Positions 43,900-52,444 of a DNA stretch of 64,000 bases are shown here, in pieces. The position numbers and the translations under genes are program-made. The DNA lies in the IMG/VR virus record IMGVR_UViG_3300018019_000005, positions 1 through 64,000 of that record; one strand, written 5' to 3'. The notes beneath the pieces were generated by a model, which was not told where the DNA came from, did no database searches, and saw nothing but the letters and a program-made list of their open reading frames with translations. This DNA is from a virus. Positions within the stretch are counted from its first letter, which is position 1, and each line of letters begins with the position of its first letter.

Positions 43900-44265
43900 T
43901 TATGCCTCAGCATCCACGGCGTGCAGGGATGCCTCGCCATCCTCGGTGGGAGGCGCTGGCATGGGAGTTGATGCTACCGGGTCGATGGACGGGGGCGCAA
44001 CCGGAATAGGAGTGGCTGACTTCTTGCCTTTCCTCGGCTTCGCTTCCTCGGGGTCGATGCGCCACACCCGGACGCCGCCCCCCACCTTGAGACGCTTGAA
44101 ACGCTTCCCTGTTTTCGTTTGCAGAGCGGCAATGGTCTTGCTCAGACTGGAAGACCGGGGTACGGCGATGACGGCGCTCTGCCCGACTCTCAGCTTTCCC
44201 AACACTGCGTACTTGGATTCTTTCTGAGGAACGGGAACTCCGTCCTCAATCAATTCTCCGCTCAT
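43900..44265 (-). CDS. hypothetical protein with Pro-rich tail
   Basis: 121 residues from ATG 44265 (GGAGG upstream). Residues 15-75 hold a small alpha/beta unit (SAVIAVPRSSSLSKTIAALQ, RFKRLKVGGGVRVWRID). The tail is basic then Pro/Ala-rich. It could be a small DNA-binding protein; family unknown. Confidence 0.65.
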   Translation of the reverse strand: MSGELIEDGVPVPQKESKYAVLGKLRVGQSAVIAVPRSSSLSKTIAALQTKTGKRFKRLKVGGGVRVWRIDPEEAKPRKGKKSATPIPVAPPSIDPVASTPMPAPPTEDGEASLHAVDAEA

Positions 44266-44497
44266 ATTGCCTCCAATGGGCTGTAGCCCATGTATCCACA
44301 AATACCCAAAATATTGCGACTTTCGTGAATAAATCTTCAAACCGTTGATTTTATTGAGTTAACTTGACGCTGGCGGCGACGTTACCGGGGGCGGAGGAGC
44401 GGTTGGGTCCGGTGGTGTGGTTTGGCCGTTTCCACCACATTAACAAATAAACAGCTTGTGCATAACCTGTGGAGGATTTTTAAAAACGATTAAACAG

Positions 44498-45190
44498 TTA
44501 CTGGTTGAGGATTGAGGATTGAGGGCTAGGATGTCTGCCGCAGGTGCAAGGCTTACCATGATTGATGTTCCATCGTTGGCAAGAAGCTTTGATAAGAACC
44601 CCATTCTTAGCATTCTTTTGACCATTCAATTTGCCGCCAACCTTGCCGCCACGAACATGAGCCTCATGATTCATCTTGGTTATTGCAGTTTTTCCTCCCC
44701 GACTACAACTTTCTTTTGTAACAATAGAAGCAAGGTGACCAGTCTCTACATTTTTTCTGCCTTGTATTCTACCAGTTATTTTTCCACCAATCTTTCCTCC
44801 TTTACTACAGCTTTCCTTGGTTGCAAGGAGATAGATACGACCGTTTTCTACACTTTTTCTACCGGCTTTTGCCATCTTTTTACGAATCTCCGAGGATGGA
44901 TTACATAACCTATCTCCTCCGTCAGTCCCATTTCTTAGACACCCAGTTCCTTGGTCTATTCGCCCATACATAGCTATTAAGAATTTCTCTCCATCCAATG
45001 CGTGGACTTCGTTTGGCCACTCCTGAGTTAAGATACAATCAGGATTAGTTGGAGGAGAAAAATATCTATTGCCTACTTTATGTTTTACAAATGCTCGTCT
45101 TCCGTGTCCTTTACCAACATAGTAGGGGCATCCCACCTGTCCACAAACTGGACATGGGTAGTCACGTAACCACATGTAAGTATAGAACAT
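44498..45190 (-). CDS. GIY-YIG homing endonuclease with zinc knuckle
   Basis: 230 residues. The nuclease domain reads FYTYMWLRDYPCPVCG...PYYVGKGHGRRAF, with a CxxC inside it. Repeats of SCSKGGKIGGKI type follow, and the C-terminus is CQRWNINHGKPCTCGRH, shared with 21892 and 48714. AACATA/TATGTT (45186-45215) can pair around the start codon. It follows directly after a membrane-protein gene on the same strand. Confidence 0.86.
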   Translation of the reverse strand: MFYTYMWLRDYPCPVCGQVGCPYYVGKGHGRRAFVKHKVGNRYFSPPTNPDCILTQEWPNEVHALDGEKFLIAMYGRIDQGTGCLRNGTDGGDRLCNPSSEIRKKMAKAGRKSVENGRIYLLATKESCSKGGKIGGKITGRIQGRKNVETGHLASIVTKESCSRGGKTAITKMNHEAHVRGGKVGGKLNGQKNAKNGVLIKASCQRWNINHGKPCTCGRHPSPQSSILNQ

Positions 45191-45208
45191 AGCAGATTTG
45201 TTGCCTTG

Positions 45209-45550
45209 TTATGTTTGCGGTGGGGAAGGAACTACAGGGGAGTCTGAGTCGGCATCTACGCCATGTCCATCCCCATTTTGACCATCACCTTTCTTTTTTG
45301 TAAAAAACCGCCCTAGAGCATTAAATCCATGACCCCCGCAAAATACTCCCATTATCGTAGGGTAGCTGGGGTCCGTAGTACCGTGTCGTAAGAATGCAAT
45401 CGCATAAATGACGCTGTGTTCCAACATCAGGAAACAAGTTACGACTGAGGTTCCGAGAAAGATTAAACGTGAATTTACGTCAGGTTCTTTCAAGGCTCTT
45501 TCAAAGAGATTTGTACTGTAAACTCCTAACTTTCTTATCCAGTTGAACAT
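45209..45550 (-). CDS. membrane protein, holin-like in size
   Basis: 113 residues from ATG 45550 (AGGAGCC upstream). One long hydrophobic segment (RLIFLGTSVVTCFLMLEHSV and onward to AIAFL) may span the membrane once or twice, followed by FCGGHGFNALGRFF and a polar, Gly/Asp-rich tail. Size and layout allow a holin, but no lysin lies nearby. Its 5' end is overlapped by an HNH gene. Confidence 0.55.
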   Translation of the reverse strand: MFNWIRKLGVYSTNLFERALKEPDVNSRLIFLGTSVVTCFLMLEHSVIYAIAFLRHGTTDPSYPTIMGVFCGGHGFNALGRFFTKKKGDGQNGDGHGVDADSDSPVVPSPPQT

Positions 45551-46155
45551 TTTAGGCTCCTGAGAGCAGCAGTCATTGCCACCCACTCCTCATAGGTAAA
45601 CCAACGTCCTTTAGCATAGTTGCACCGCTTGCAGCATACTACTAAGTTCTCTAATGTATAGGGTAGTTCATTGTTTTTCCTATCTAGGTTGTATCTGTGC
45701 CCACTCCTACTGACATCATATTTCTTCCATGAGACGGGAGCCCCGCAGTAGTGGCAAGAAGTTACAGATATAAAGGAAAGAAGCTGCTCGTAAGTTAAGT
45801 CTAATGGTATGTTTCTATGTTTTGCTGTTTTTGTGAGCAAGATAAAGAGGGCCTCATACGGTCTTTTTGAAGCTTTACCATTAGTCCAACGGAAAGAACA
45901 GCACTTTGTTCCTCCTCCGGTCATAAGTTGATTGTCAGAAACCGTTTTTGTAGTTTTCTTTTCACATTGGCATTCACAAAGCCAACGACGGTGAAAACGA
46001 GTGTAAGTTGCACATTTATAATGAACAGGAGTGGCGGGAGCAAGGACTCTCCAGTTTCCGAACAACTGCCCTACCCTGTTCATAGGCAAATGATGACCAA
46101 GAGCGAAGCGGTTTTTGACAACCGTCCCGCATCCACATTCACACAAGTTTCCCAT
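45535..46155 (-). CDS. HNH homing endonuclease
   Basis: 206 residues. N-terminal CECGCGTVV and LFGNWRVLAPA module with CECQCE, then CHYCGAPVSW, YNLDRKNNELPYTLENL and CCKRCNYAKG. Same class as 11828 and 16877. It overlaps the start of the membrane-protein gene by 16 bases. Confidence 0.85.
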   Translation of the reverse strand: MGNLCECGCGTVVKNRFALGHHLPMNRVGQLFGNWRVLAPATPVHYKCATYTRFHRRWLCECQCEKKTTKTVSDNQLMTGGGTKCCSFRWTNGKASKRPYEALFILLTKTAKHRNIPLDLTYEQLLSFISVTSCHYCGAPVSWKKYDVSRSGHRYNLDRKNNELPYTLENLVVCCKRCNYAKGRWFTYEEWVAMTAALRSLKCSTG

Positions 46156-46215
46156 ATATAAAGAATACGGTAGTAGTTTTGGCTTGTTCAGGCACCTCTA
46201 TAAAGGGGTGCATAT

Positions 46216-48549
46216 TTAGCTGGTAGCAGCTTTGGTAGCAGAGGCTTCCTCGTTAACAGCAACATCTTCGGCGACCAGTACACCCTCGGCAACACGGGTG
46301 AAACTAAGGTCTTCGTTGTCTTTATCCACTACGATGAGGTCTCCCATGTTGACTTGTTTGGTGTTAAGAAAACGGGAAAGCCGCTTCACTACCAGCTTCT
46401 CTATTATCCGCTTGAGAGGACGTGCCCCGTTCTTTAAGTCCGTGCCTTGGGTTATCAGCAGGTCTTTGGCGGCGGGGGTGAACTCCAAGACAAACTGCCG
46501 GAGGTCTCGCATCTTTAACACCCGGCTCTGCACCTGTTCGATTTCCAGTTCCACCACCTGTTTGAGTTGCTTCTTATCCAAGGAGTGAAACACCACTATC
46601 TCATCTATGCGGTTGAGGAACTCCGGGGTGAAGCGTTTCTTGGCGGCTTCCAGTCCTGCTGTCTCCACTTCTTTGTTGAACTCCTCACTGCTCTTTGTGG
46701 AAGACCCGGCAAACCCCAATCCACCTCGGGCGAGATATTGCATTTCTCGGGAGCCGAGATTTCCCGTCATGATGATGAGGCATTTATCGAAGGTGCTTTG
46801 CTTGTTGTCACCCAAGGTAAGTGTGCCTTTGTCAAGTATTCCAAGTAACAAGTTCCACAGGGCGTCGTTAGATTTCTCAAACTCGTCAAAGAGTAAAAGT
46901 GTCAATTTTAACTCTTCGGTGTGGTGGGCATCCAGACTTTCCTGACGTAAGTAGGCTGGTGTATCCCGGTGTCCTAGATAACCCGGAGGAGAGTTATGTA
47001 CTTGAAAACAAACCATATAGTATGATTTATCTTTTATGGATAAATCGTACACCATCCCCTTGTACAGTTCTCGTTCAATCTTTTTTATTCGGGTGTAGAT
47101 ATAGTCATCATCCACATAAGACATACGTTGAATTCCCGAATTTCCCAAGTTTAGAAGGTTGAGGCTTTTCCCGACTATGCGGAGGTTACTGGCAAACTGT
47201 GCTATTTGGTCTCCGGCTACGTATAGCCGGTAACGAGTGGATGCCTTATACCCCCGCTTATCCTTCGGGTGTTGCTCCTGCATTTGGACTGCGTACCCCA
47301 AGTTATGAAGGAGGAATTGTATCTGGAAAGCCAAAGTTTCGGAGCTTGTGGCGTAGTCAATGCGGCGGCAAACAGTCTTCCCCCCATCCCCCAAGATTGC
47401 CGTATCTAAAAAGTCGTAGGCTAGTTCTGGGCGTAAGTCGGAGACCCACGCTGGAAAACGCTTGCGAAGAGCATGGTCACCAAAAAGGTCAGTCATCATA
47501 AGACTTATGGGTCGAGAGGAAAGGTATATCCGATAACTGCTCTTTCGCTCTTTCACCCTTATGTGAACGTCCCCAAACACCCTGTATATAAGCTCTCTCA
47601 CCTCTTGAATGCACGGGCTGTCCTGCCCGTGTTTTCCGAATGTAAAATTGATGGATTTCTTGCTTTTGGAGTTTCCACCTTCGCTAACGTAAAATCCGGC
47701 CAAGCGCATAAAATCAGAGCTTACAGGTATAAAGCGGGGGAGCTTTTTTTTCGTCGCCGTTGACCAGATGTCTTTGTTATCAGACTTAAATCTGGGAAGG
47801 CCCCTAGTATATTCGGCTAAGTCGAGGGTTACGTCTTGGAGGGAAGATTTATGGCGAGGGTATACCACTACATCCCCCGCTTTAAGGTCTCCCGCCGCTA
47901 TATCTTTAAGATTATTCGGTGAGCAAAACGTGCTGAGGAGCCGTCCCCTCTTTGTCGTCGCCCGGTTTTTCGTGCATGGGTCCTGAATGGCCCTTATTTC
48001 ATGCCAAGGAGTGCATCCCACGGGTATGTTGGTGTTTCCAGCCGTTAGTTTTACTATTTCTCCGGCATATTCGTGGCTATGGGTTTCAATAACAGGGTGC
48101 GGTTCCCCATTTTCCCCACTTATGCTAGCGTTTTTTTCGACTTTTTCTATAGGTAGAACAGTGCCTCCGGGAAACATCACCCGTGTTCCCGTAATGAAAC
48201 ACCCCACCAATTTGGAAATCTCGTGAGAGTGTTGAAATTCTGCACAATCAACTTTTTTGAGAGCCTTTTTGGTGCCGAAGAGAAGCTCCGCCATTACTTC
48301 AATGATGTAGGTCTTCCCGCAACCGGTGGGACCGAGGAATATTAGATTTCCGACAGGATGGTCAGGCGGGGCTAAACCAGCACGGAAGGTTTCGTATGCG
48401 TCTACGAGTACCTCAATTGCCCGTGTCTGTCCGACGATAAGATGCTTTAGGCTGCTGGCAAGTTCTTCCTCAGCCTCGCTCTTGATGTTAGGGTCAAGCC
48501 GTTTGCACTGCTTTTTAGGCATTCTTGGCACTGCTTCTCGTCTAAGCAT
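46216..48549 (-). CDS. ClpB-like AAA+ ATPase interrupted by an intein
   Basis: 777 residues from ATG 48549 (start uncertain; a longer frame uses TTG 48702). The host protein is a D2-type Clp ATPase: Walker A GPTGCGKT, the pore-loop phrase LVG/SPPGYLG, Walker B LLLFDEFEKS, sensor 1 IIMTGNLG, arginine region FTPEFLNRIDEI and a D2-small domain (NGARPLKRIIEKLV). A 403-residue intein lies within the pore loop. After splicing about 374 residues remain, a single AAA+ ring. It could unfold proteins during assembly or infection; no protease partner is seen. The tail (25 residues) is Ala/Glu-rich. Confidence 0.82.
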   Translation of the reverse strand: MLRREAVPRMPKKQCKRLDPNIKSEAEEELASSLKHLIVGQTRAIEVLVDAYETFRAGLAPPDHPVGNLIFLGPTGCGKTYIIEVMAELLFGTKKALKKVDCAEFQHSHEISKLVGCFITGTRVMFPGGTVLPIEKVEKNASISGENGEPHPVIETHSHEYAGEIVKLTAGNTNIPVGCTPWHEIRAIQDPCTKNRATTKRGRLLSTFCSPNNLKDIAAGDLKAGDVVVYPRHKSSLQDVTLDLAEYTRGLPRFKSDNKDIWSTATKKKLPRFIPVSSDFMRLAGFYVSEGGNSKSKKSINFTFGKHGQDSPCIQEVRELIYRVFGDVHIRVKERKSSYRIYLSSRPISLMMTDLFGDHALRKRFPAWVSDLRPELAYDFLDTAILGDGGKTVCRRIDYATSSETLAFQIQFLLHNLGYAVQMQEQHPKDKRGYKASTRYRLYVAGDQIAQFASNLRIVGKSLNLLNLGNSGIQRMSYVDDDYIYTRIKKIERELYKGMVYDLSIKDKSYYMVCFQVHNSPPGYLGHRDTPAYLRQESLDAHHTEELKLTLLLFDEFEKSNDALWNLLLGILDKGTLTLGDNKQSTFDKCLIIMTGNLGSREMQYLARGGLGFAGSSTKSSEEFNKEVETAGLEAAKKRFTPEFLNRIDEIVVFHSLDKKQLKQVVELEIEQVQSRVLKMRDLRQFVLEFTPAAKDLLITQGTDLKNGARPLKRIIEKLVVKRLSRFLNTKQVNMGDLIVVDKDNEDLSFTRVAEGVLVAEDVAVNEEASATKAATS
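46993..48201 (-). other. intein with LAGLIDADG endonuclease in the Clp pore loop
   Basis: 1209 bases, 403 residues. The first residue is Cys (CFITGTRVMFPGG, block A) and the last is Asn preceded by His (FQVHN), with Ser as the first residue after the intein. TPWHEIRAI resembles block B (TxxH). The endonuclease motifs LAGFYVSEGG and FLDTAILGDGG are the two LAGLIDADG copies, each keeping its acidic residue. Removal restores LVG-SPPGYLG, the conserved Clp sequence. All splicing residues appear intact. Confidence 0.9.
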
Positions 48550-48619
48550 CAGGGTAATTTCCGGTTCCTCATTACATGATAAGTTCCGTAGTTCGTTTCC
48601 TATTTGATGCGTAAAATGC

Positions 48620-48651
48620 ACGGGGTGCGCCCATACTGAAACGCACCCCGT
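48620..48651 (-). promoter_or_regulatory. 10-bp leader hairpin upstream of the Clp gene
   Basis: ACGGGGTGCG (48620-48629) pairs exactly with CGCACCCCGT (48642-48651) around a 12-base loop. It lies between the putative promoter at 48698 and the start at 48549, with no T-tract, so it may regulate translation or protect the leader. Confidence 0.45.
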
Positions 48652-48697
48652 TGACTTGCGGCAGAGAGAAGGGTGCTTTCTTCCTTTCCCTTCAGTT

Positions 48698-48707
48698 ATC
48701 AATACTG
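48698..48707 (-). promoter_or_regulatory. putative promoter motif CAGTATTGAT
   Basis: A variant of the phage decamer on the minus strand, about 150 bases upstream of the Clp start codon. A leader of this length fits the hairpin in it. Confidence 0.35.
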
Positions 48708-48713
48708 GTTATT

Positions 48714-49367
48714 TTAAAATTTATTGGAGAGTTGGTGTTTTCCACAGGTGCAGGGCTTGCCACGGTGGACGTTCCAACGGAGACACATAGCAATACGGTT
48801 TAGAACTGCCATATGGCCAGGTATTTTTGCAACTGTTCGTCCCCCTAACCCACTCTTACCAAGATTGGAGGCTTGCCCGCTTTTAACATTTTCACGAGCT
48901 GTTTCAGTTCCATTTTTAACTGCGATAATGTGAGAGACCCGCTTCTGAAGTGACAGAGGAGTTGAATCGGCGTATTTTTTCCAGTTTTTTATCCTTGCCT
49001 CTCGGGATTGACTTTTCCCCCCTTTAATTTTTGCTTCCCGAGGTTGCATAATCCCCCCAAGTCTAGAGATGTTTTTATAATCATGGGAGCCGGGAAAGGT
49101 AAGGTTCATACCACCAGGGTATCCTCTCCAAGTGTGATATTTGAACATGGCTAAAATTTCAGCACAATTGGCGTCAAGACAATTATTAGCGGTTTCTTCC
49201 CACCTTACAGGTTGGGGTAGAGTAGCGTTAGGAAATAGAGTTTGGAATCTTCTTCCAAAAGAAGACTTTCCAGAACGATGCCGTTTGTCACGGTCAATAC
49301 CTTGTCCTACATACAACCATTTATCTTGAATAAACGGGTGAGGGTACCTGTAGAGACATACAACCAT
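48714..49367 (-). CDS. divergent GIY-YIG homing endonuclease with zinc knuckle
   Basis: 217 residues from ATG 49367. The nuclease part is divergent (VCLYRYPHPFIQDKWLYVGQG, then SSFGRRFQTLFP). Middle repeats REAKIKGGKSQSREARIKN are basic. The C-terminus CLRWNVHRGKPCTCGKH is the same zinc knuckle as in 21892 and 44498. The start codon lies in a small hairpin, AACCA-ACTA-TGGTT (49362-49375). Confidence 0.8.
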   Translation of the reverse strand: MVVCLYRYPHPFIQDKWLYVGQGIDRDKRHRSGKSSFGRRFQTLFPNATLPQPVRWEETANNCLDANCAEILAMFKYHTWRGYPGGMNLTFPGSHDYKNISRLGGIMQPREAKIKGGKSQSREARIKNWKKYADSTPLSLQKRVSHIIAVKNGTETARENVKSGQASNLGKSGLGGRTVAKIPGHMAVLNRIAMCLRWNVHRGKPCTCGKHQLSNKF

Positions 49368-49459
49368 AGTTGGTTCTCGCTTTTCGAGGGGAGCCAAGGC
49401 GGGCTCCCCTCTTCAACCACCCATGAAAAGCTATGGTAGACTATTTTGAAGTCTCCAAT

Positions 49460-50218
49460 TCATTCACCGGACTGAGGAGACGCTGGTTCCGCTGGACCGG
49501 TCACACCTGACGCTGCCTTGGCTTCCTCTTGCTTTTTGACTATTTCTTCCATGCTCAATATTCTTATAGGCACTACAGGGGAAGCAAGCACTTCCACCGG
49601 CTCCGGTTCCTTGGGAGGAAGAATGTAACCAAGCAGGGAAAGCTCCACTTGCATATTCTCTTTTGCAATCGCCGCCATCTTGGACTCAAACTCCTTCCGG
49701 AAATACAACCGGGGACGGGAAAGCAGTTCCTTTAGAGCGGCTATTCTCCCTTGTTCCCATTGTTGGGGATCAAGAAATTTCCATGATTGCTGGAGTTTTC
49801 TGGAATAGGCGAGATACTTCACCCGGCTCTGTCCCAATATCGCAATGCGCATATCCCCCACCACGGAGGAACTTTTTAGAGAGGGGCGGGATTGGGTGAT
49901 GAGGGGAATGACGTAATTCTCCGCTTCATCGAAAGTGAATCCCAGTTTTTGGCTATCCCGGAGGAAAGCCACTACCCCGGTCTCCTCATCATTAGGTTCA
50001 GCGGCGTGGTAGAGCCATGCTGCCATGGCATCACGAACCGGATATACGCCGAGAAGCCGGTGATGCTCATGGATACCCAGTAACAGGTAATCGGCGTTCT
50101 GCCATTTACGCTTGGGGTCATTGTAAAATAATAGGATGTGTTGAATGGTCTCCTCTACCTCGGGCTTCCCCTTGGGGTTGAGAACCATTGACAGGATTTC
50201 AGAAAGCTGCGGTTTCAT
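49460..50218 (-). CDS. HD-superfamily-like protein lacking catalytic residues
   Basis: 252 residues from ATG 50218. The layout follows the predicted metal-dependent HD phosphohydrolase family: a YNDPKRKWQNADYLL entry helix, WLYHAAEPNDEET where the family has WFHD, and RPRLYFRKEFESKMAAIAKEN near the end. The first His of the family motif is Gln here and the HD Asp is Ala, so catalysis is unlikely. The last 50 residues are Pro/Ala/Glu-rich. A TAGTATTATT motif precedes the start. Confidence 0.55.
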   Translation of the reverse strand: MKPQLSEILSMVLNPKGKPEVEETIQHILLFYNDPKRKWQNADYLLLGIHEHHRLLGVYPVRDAMAAWLYHAAEPNDEETGVVAFLRDSQKLGFTFDEAENYVIPLITQSRPSLKSSSVVGDMRIAILGQSRVKYLAYSRKLQQSWKFLDPQQWEQGRIAALKELLSRPRLYFRKEFESKMAAIAKENMQVELSLLGYILPPKEPEPVEVLASPVVPIRILSMEEIVKKQEEAKAASGVTGPAEPASPQSGE

Positions 50219-50223
50219 AAAGA

Positions 50224-50233
50224 ATAATACTAT
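50224..50233 (-). promoter_or_regulatory. putative promoter motif TAGTATTATT
   Basis: On the minus strand the motif ends six bases before ATG 50218 with no room for a ribosome site, so a leaderless transcript is possible. It overlaps the last codons of the fibre gene. Confidence 0.4.
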
Positions 50234-52443
50234 GAACTCAGTAGTTGCCAGCTTAGGAACGCCCCGGTAGTGACGGTAATGCCGTTCAAGTTTGCTCCAT
50301 ACAGATTGATGACGTATCCCGCCATGGTCGGAGTCACGTCGTTGGTGTGGGTCTCCGAGTAAACCTGCTGCCAATCGAGATTCGTCGGGTCAGTGCTGTA
50401 CCAGTAAGTCCGGGTGCTGCCGTCGTCATGAATCTTCATCCAGAAAAGTGGCGGGAAGATGTACATGGAAGTTGCAACATTGTGGGAGAAGGCGCTGGTA
50501 GTGGTGTAGTAGTCTATTTCCAATACCGGCACAGCGTTGTTTCCCTTGCCGATGTCAAACGTCTTGAATTTCGTCCCGTCCGACAAAGCAATACCCTCCC
50601 ACCAATTGCCGTTGTAAATGGTACTGGTGCTGTACATGAACATGGGGGGTTTGATGATGAGAGCCGCAATGACCGTCCAAGGAGTGACCGGGAGGTTTAC
50701 ACCATAGAAGTGGATGTTGTCCGCCCCGTTACCTGTGGCACTGAGTGCCAGCATGTTATTCTGGGCTATCAGCGTGGACGTTCCTTGGTTGACCCAAAAG
50801 AAGCTGGAGGTGGTCGGCGGGGTGAGGCCAGAAAACGGGTAGGTGCTGCCGCTAGATGGCCCAGTGTAGCCGGTATATCCAGTAATGTTCGGCCCTGTGT
50901 AACCCGTATACCCCGTCGCACCTGTGGAAGACGCCGAACCGGGCGGGCCAGTATCTCCAGTATAGCCGGAATACCCCGTATACCCCGTAAAATTCCCCGG
51001 CCCGGTATAGCCCGTATAACCAGTTGTTCCAGCGCCCGTGTAACCGGTGTAGCCGGTGAACGCTCCCGGCCCGGTTGGGCCGGTGTATCCAGTGTAACCG
51101 GTGAAATTGCCCGGACCCGTATATCCGGTGAACCCGCTATAGCCGGTATACCCGCTGGGTCCCGTGTAGCCTGTGGGTCCCTGTGCTCCCACGGGCAGCA
51201 CGGAGCAGATGACCGAGGCATAGTAGGCGGTGGCGGCAGGGTCTTGGGTATTGAAGTTCGCCACGATGGGTGCCACGGGGATGCTTGCCGACGATGCGTA
51301 GCCGAGGCAGAACTGCTGCCCGTCAAACCCCGAGCCGCCACTGAAGGTGATGGTGTTGGTGTAGGGAGAGCTAAGGGGAGGGGTATTGAACGAGAATGCG
51401 TAGGAGACCGCCGCCCTGTTGCAGCAGAACGAGCCGAAGACCGTGGCGGCGGTATTGATGCTGATGGTGGAGGACGTGAGCGTGCCTGCACCGTTGTTAA
51501 TCGTGGCTATGCCGCTGGCGAAGACGAGCGAGGGCGTACCGGCGACCTCCACCACGCTCCAATACATATTGCCGTTGTTGACGCCGACGCTTCCTGCCCA
51601 CGTCTCGCCATCACCGCCGATCACCGTCCTTGACCACACGGTGACGACGATGTCCGAGCCGGACGAGTAGGAAGTCTGCTGCGTCAAGCCTGCCGGTGGG
51701 GTGACCGTCCCCCCGTAGTAGTTGCCCTCAAGGAAGAAGAGGAGCGTGTTCCCGGCTACCGGCGTGGTAGCCAAGGTGATGGTGAACGAGGTGGAGTTGG
51801 ACTTGACAGCCTGCGCCTGCACCACGGCTGGAGGCGTGGCAGAGAGGTATCCCGTATAACCGGTAAAGCCCGTGTAGCCTGTGAACCCACTGTATCCCGT
51901 GTACCCAGAGTAACCTGTGAAGTTACCCGGCCCGGTATAGCCAGTGTACCCGCTCGGGCCGGAATATCCGGTGTACCCTGTAAACCCAGTAAAGTTGCCG
52001 GGGCCGGTATACCCCGTGTAGCCACTTGCTCCCGTGTAACCCGTATACCCAGTGAACCCTGTGAAGTTACCGGGGCCGGTATAGCCCGTGAACCCGGTGT
52101 AGCCGGTCGGCCCAGAATACCCTGTATAACCCGTAAAATTGCCGGGGCCAGTGTAGCCGGTATACCCAGTTGGCCCAGTCGCTCCCGAGGAACCCATCTG
52201 AACTTGGGAGTAGGTGCCCGGCGACCCCACGGTGACCAACTGCCAGAAGGTCTGGTCGGAGCGGACGTACACCATCATGCCGACTTCTTGACGAAGCTGG
52301 GGGATAGCGTCACGGGCGGTGTAGTCGTCTACCTCACGCCATCCCCCGAGGCCGTAGATAGCCTCGTGCGTCGGGAAGGTGTCGGCGTCGGTGAACGGGA
52401 CAACCTGCGCAGCTACGTTTACTCCTGTGAGTGGTGTCGGCAT
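50230..52443 (-). CDS. collagen-like tail fibre protein
   Basis: 737 residues. A small N-terminal domain (about 1-80; WREVDDYTARDAIPQLR) is followed by a GXY collagen-like shaft (about 84-205), a beta domain (VAGNTLLFFLEGNYYGG), a second shaft (about 420-525) and a C-terminal jelly-roll or laminin-G-like domain (TPWTVIAALIIKPP). The shafts are built almost entirely of GYTGYTG and GPGNFTG units. Collagen-like shafts in phages form trimers in fibres, so this is most likely receptor-binding. It follows another fibre gene with one base between. Confidence 0.82.
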   Translation of the reverse strand: MPTPLTGVNVAAQVVPFTDADTFPTHEAIYGLGGWREVDDYTARDAIPQLRQEVGMMVYVRSDQTFWQLVTVGSPGTYSQVQMGSSGATGPTGYTGYTGPGNFTGYTGYSGPTGYTGFTGYTGPGNFTGFTGYTGYTGASGYTGYTGPGNFTGFTGYTGYSGPSGYTGYTGPGNFTGYSGYTGYSGFTGYTGFTGYTGYLSATPPAVVQAQAVKSNSTSFTITLATTPVAGNTLLFFLEGNYYGGTVTPPAGLTQQTSYSSGSDIVVTVWSRTVIGGDGETWAGSVGVNNGNMYWSVVEVAGTPSLVFASGIATINNGAGTLTSSTISINTAATVFGSFCCNRAAVSYAFSFNTPPLSSPYTNTITFSGGSGFDGQQFCLGYASSASIPVAPIVANFNTQDPAATAYYASVICSVLPVGAQGPTGYTGPSGYTGYSGFTGYTGPGNFTGYTGYTGPTGPGAFTGYTGYTGAGTTGYTGYTGPGNFTGYTGYSGYTGDTGPPGSASSTGATGYTGYTGPNITGYTGYTGPSSGSTYPFSGLTPPTTSSFFWVNQGTSTLIAQNNMLALSATGNGADNIHFYGVNLPVTPWTVIAALIIKPPMFMYSTSTIYNGNWWEGIALSDGTKFKTFDIGKGNNAVPVLEIDYYTTTSAFSHNVATSMYIFPPLFWMKIHDDGSTRTYWYSTDPTNLDWQQVYSETHTNDVTPTMAGYVINLYGANLNGITVTTGAFLSWQLLSS
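50865..51185 (-). repeat. collagen-like tandem repeat, second shaft
   Basis: The same GYTGYTG and GPGNFTG coding units after the central globular domain, with more irregular periods (GTTG, GDTGPPG). Confidence 0.8.
51843..52195 (-). repeat. collagen-like tandem repeat, first shaft
   Basis: Imperfect tandem 9-base units coding Gly-Tyr-Thr, interrupted by GPGNFTG periods. Synonymous differences between units show old divergence rather than recent expansion. Confidence 0.8.
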
Positions 52444-52444
52444 G

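Noticed and set aside
44341-44497. Pro-rich remnant after the GIY-YIG gene, as the lost C-terminus of the membrane protein at 45209
   Set aside because: A minus frame reads GGNGQTTPPDPTAPPPPVTS, similar in composition to that tail, but the match is only low complexity and there is no clear junction.
50347-51633. 428-codon plus-strand frame across the fibre gene
   Set aside because: It is antisense to the collagen-like repeats and globular domains of the fibre and has no plausible protein pattern.
50865-52195. CRISPR-like repeat array
   Set aside because: The repeats are 9-base coding units for Gly-Tyr-Thr without spacers. No CRISPR array is seen in the window.
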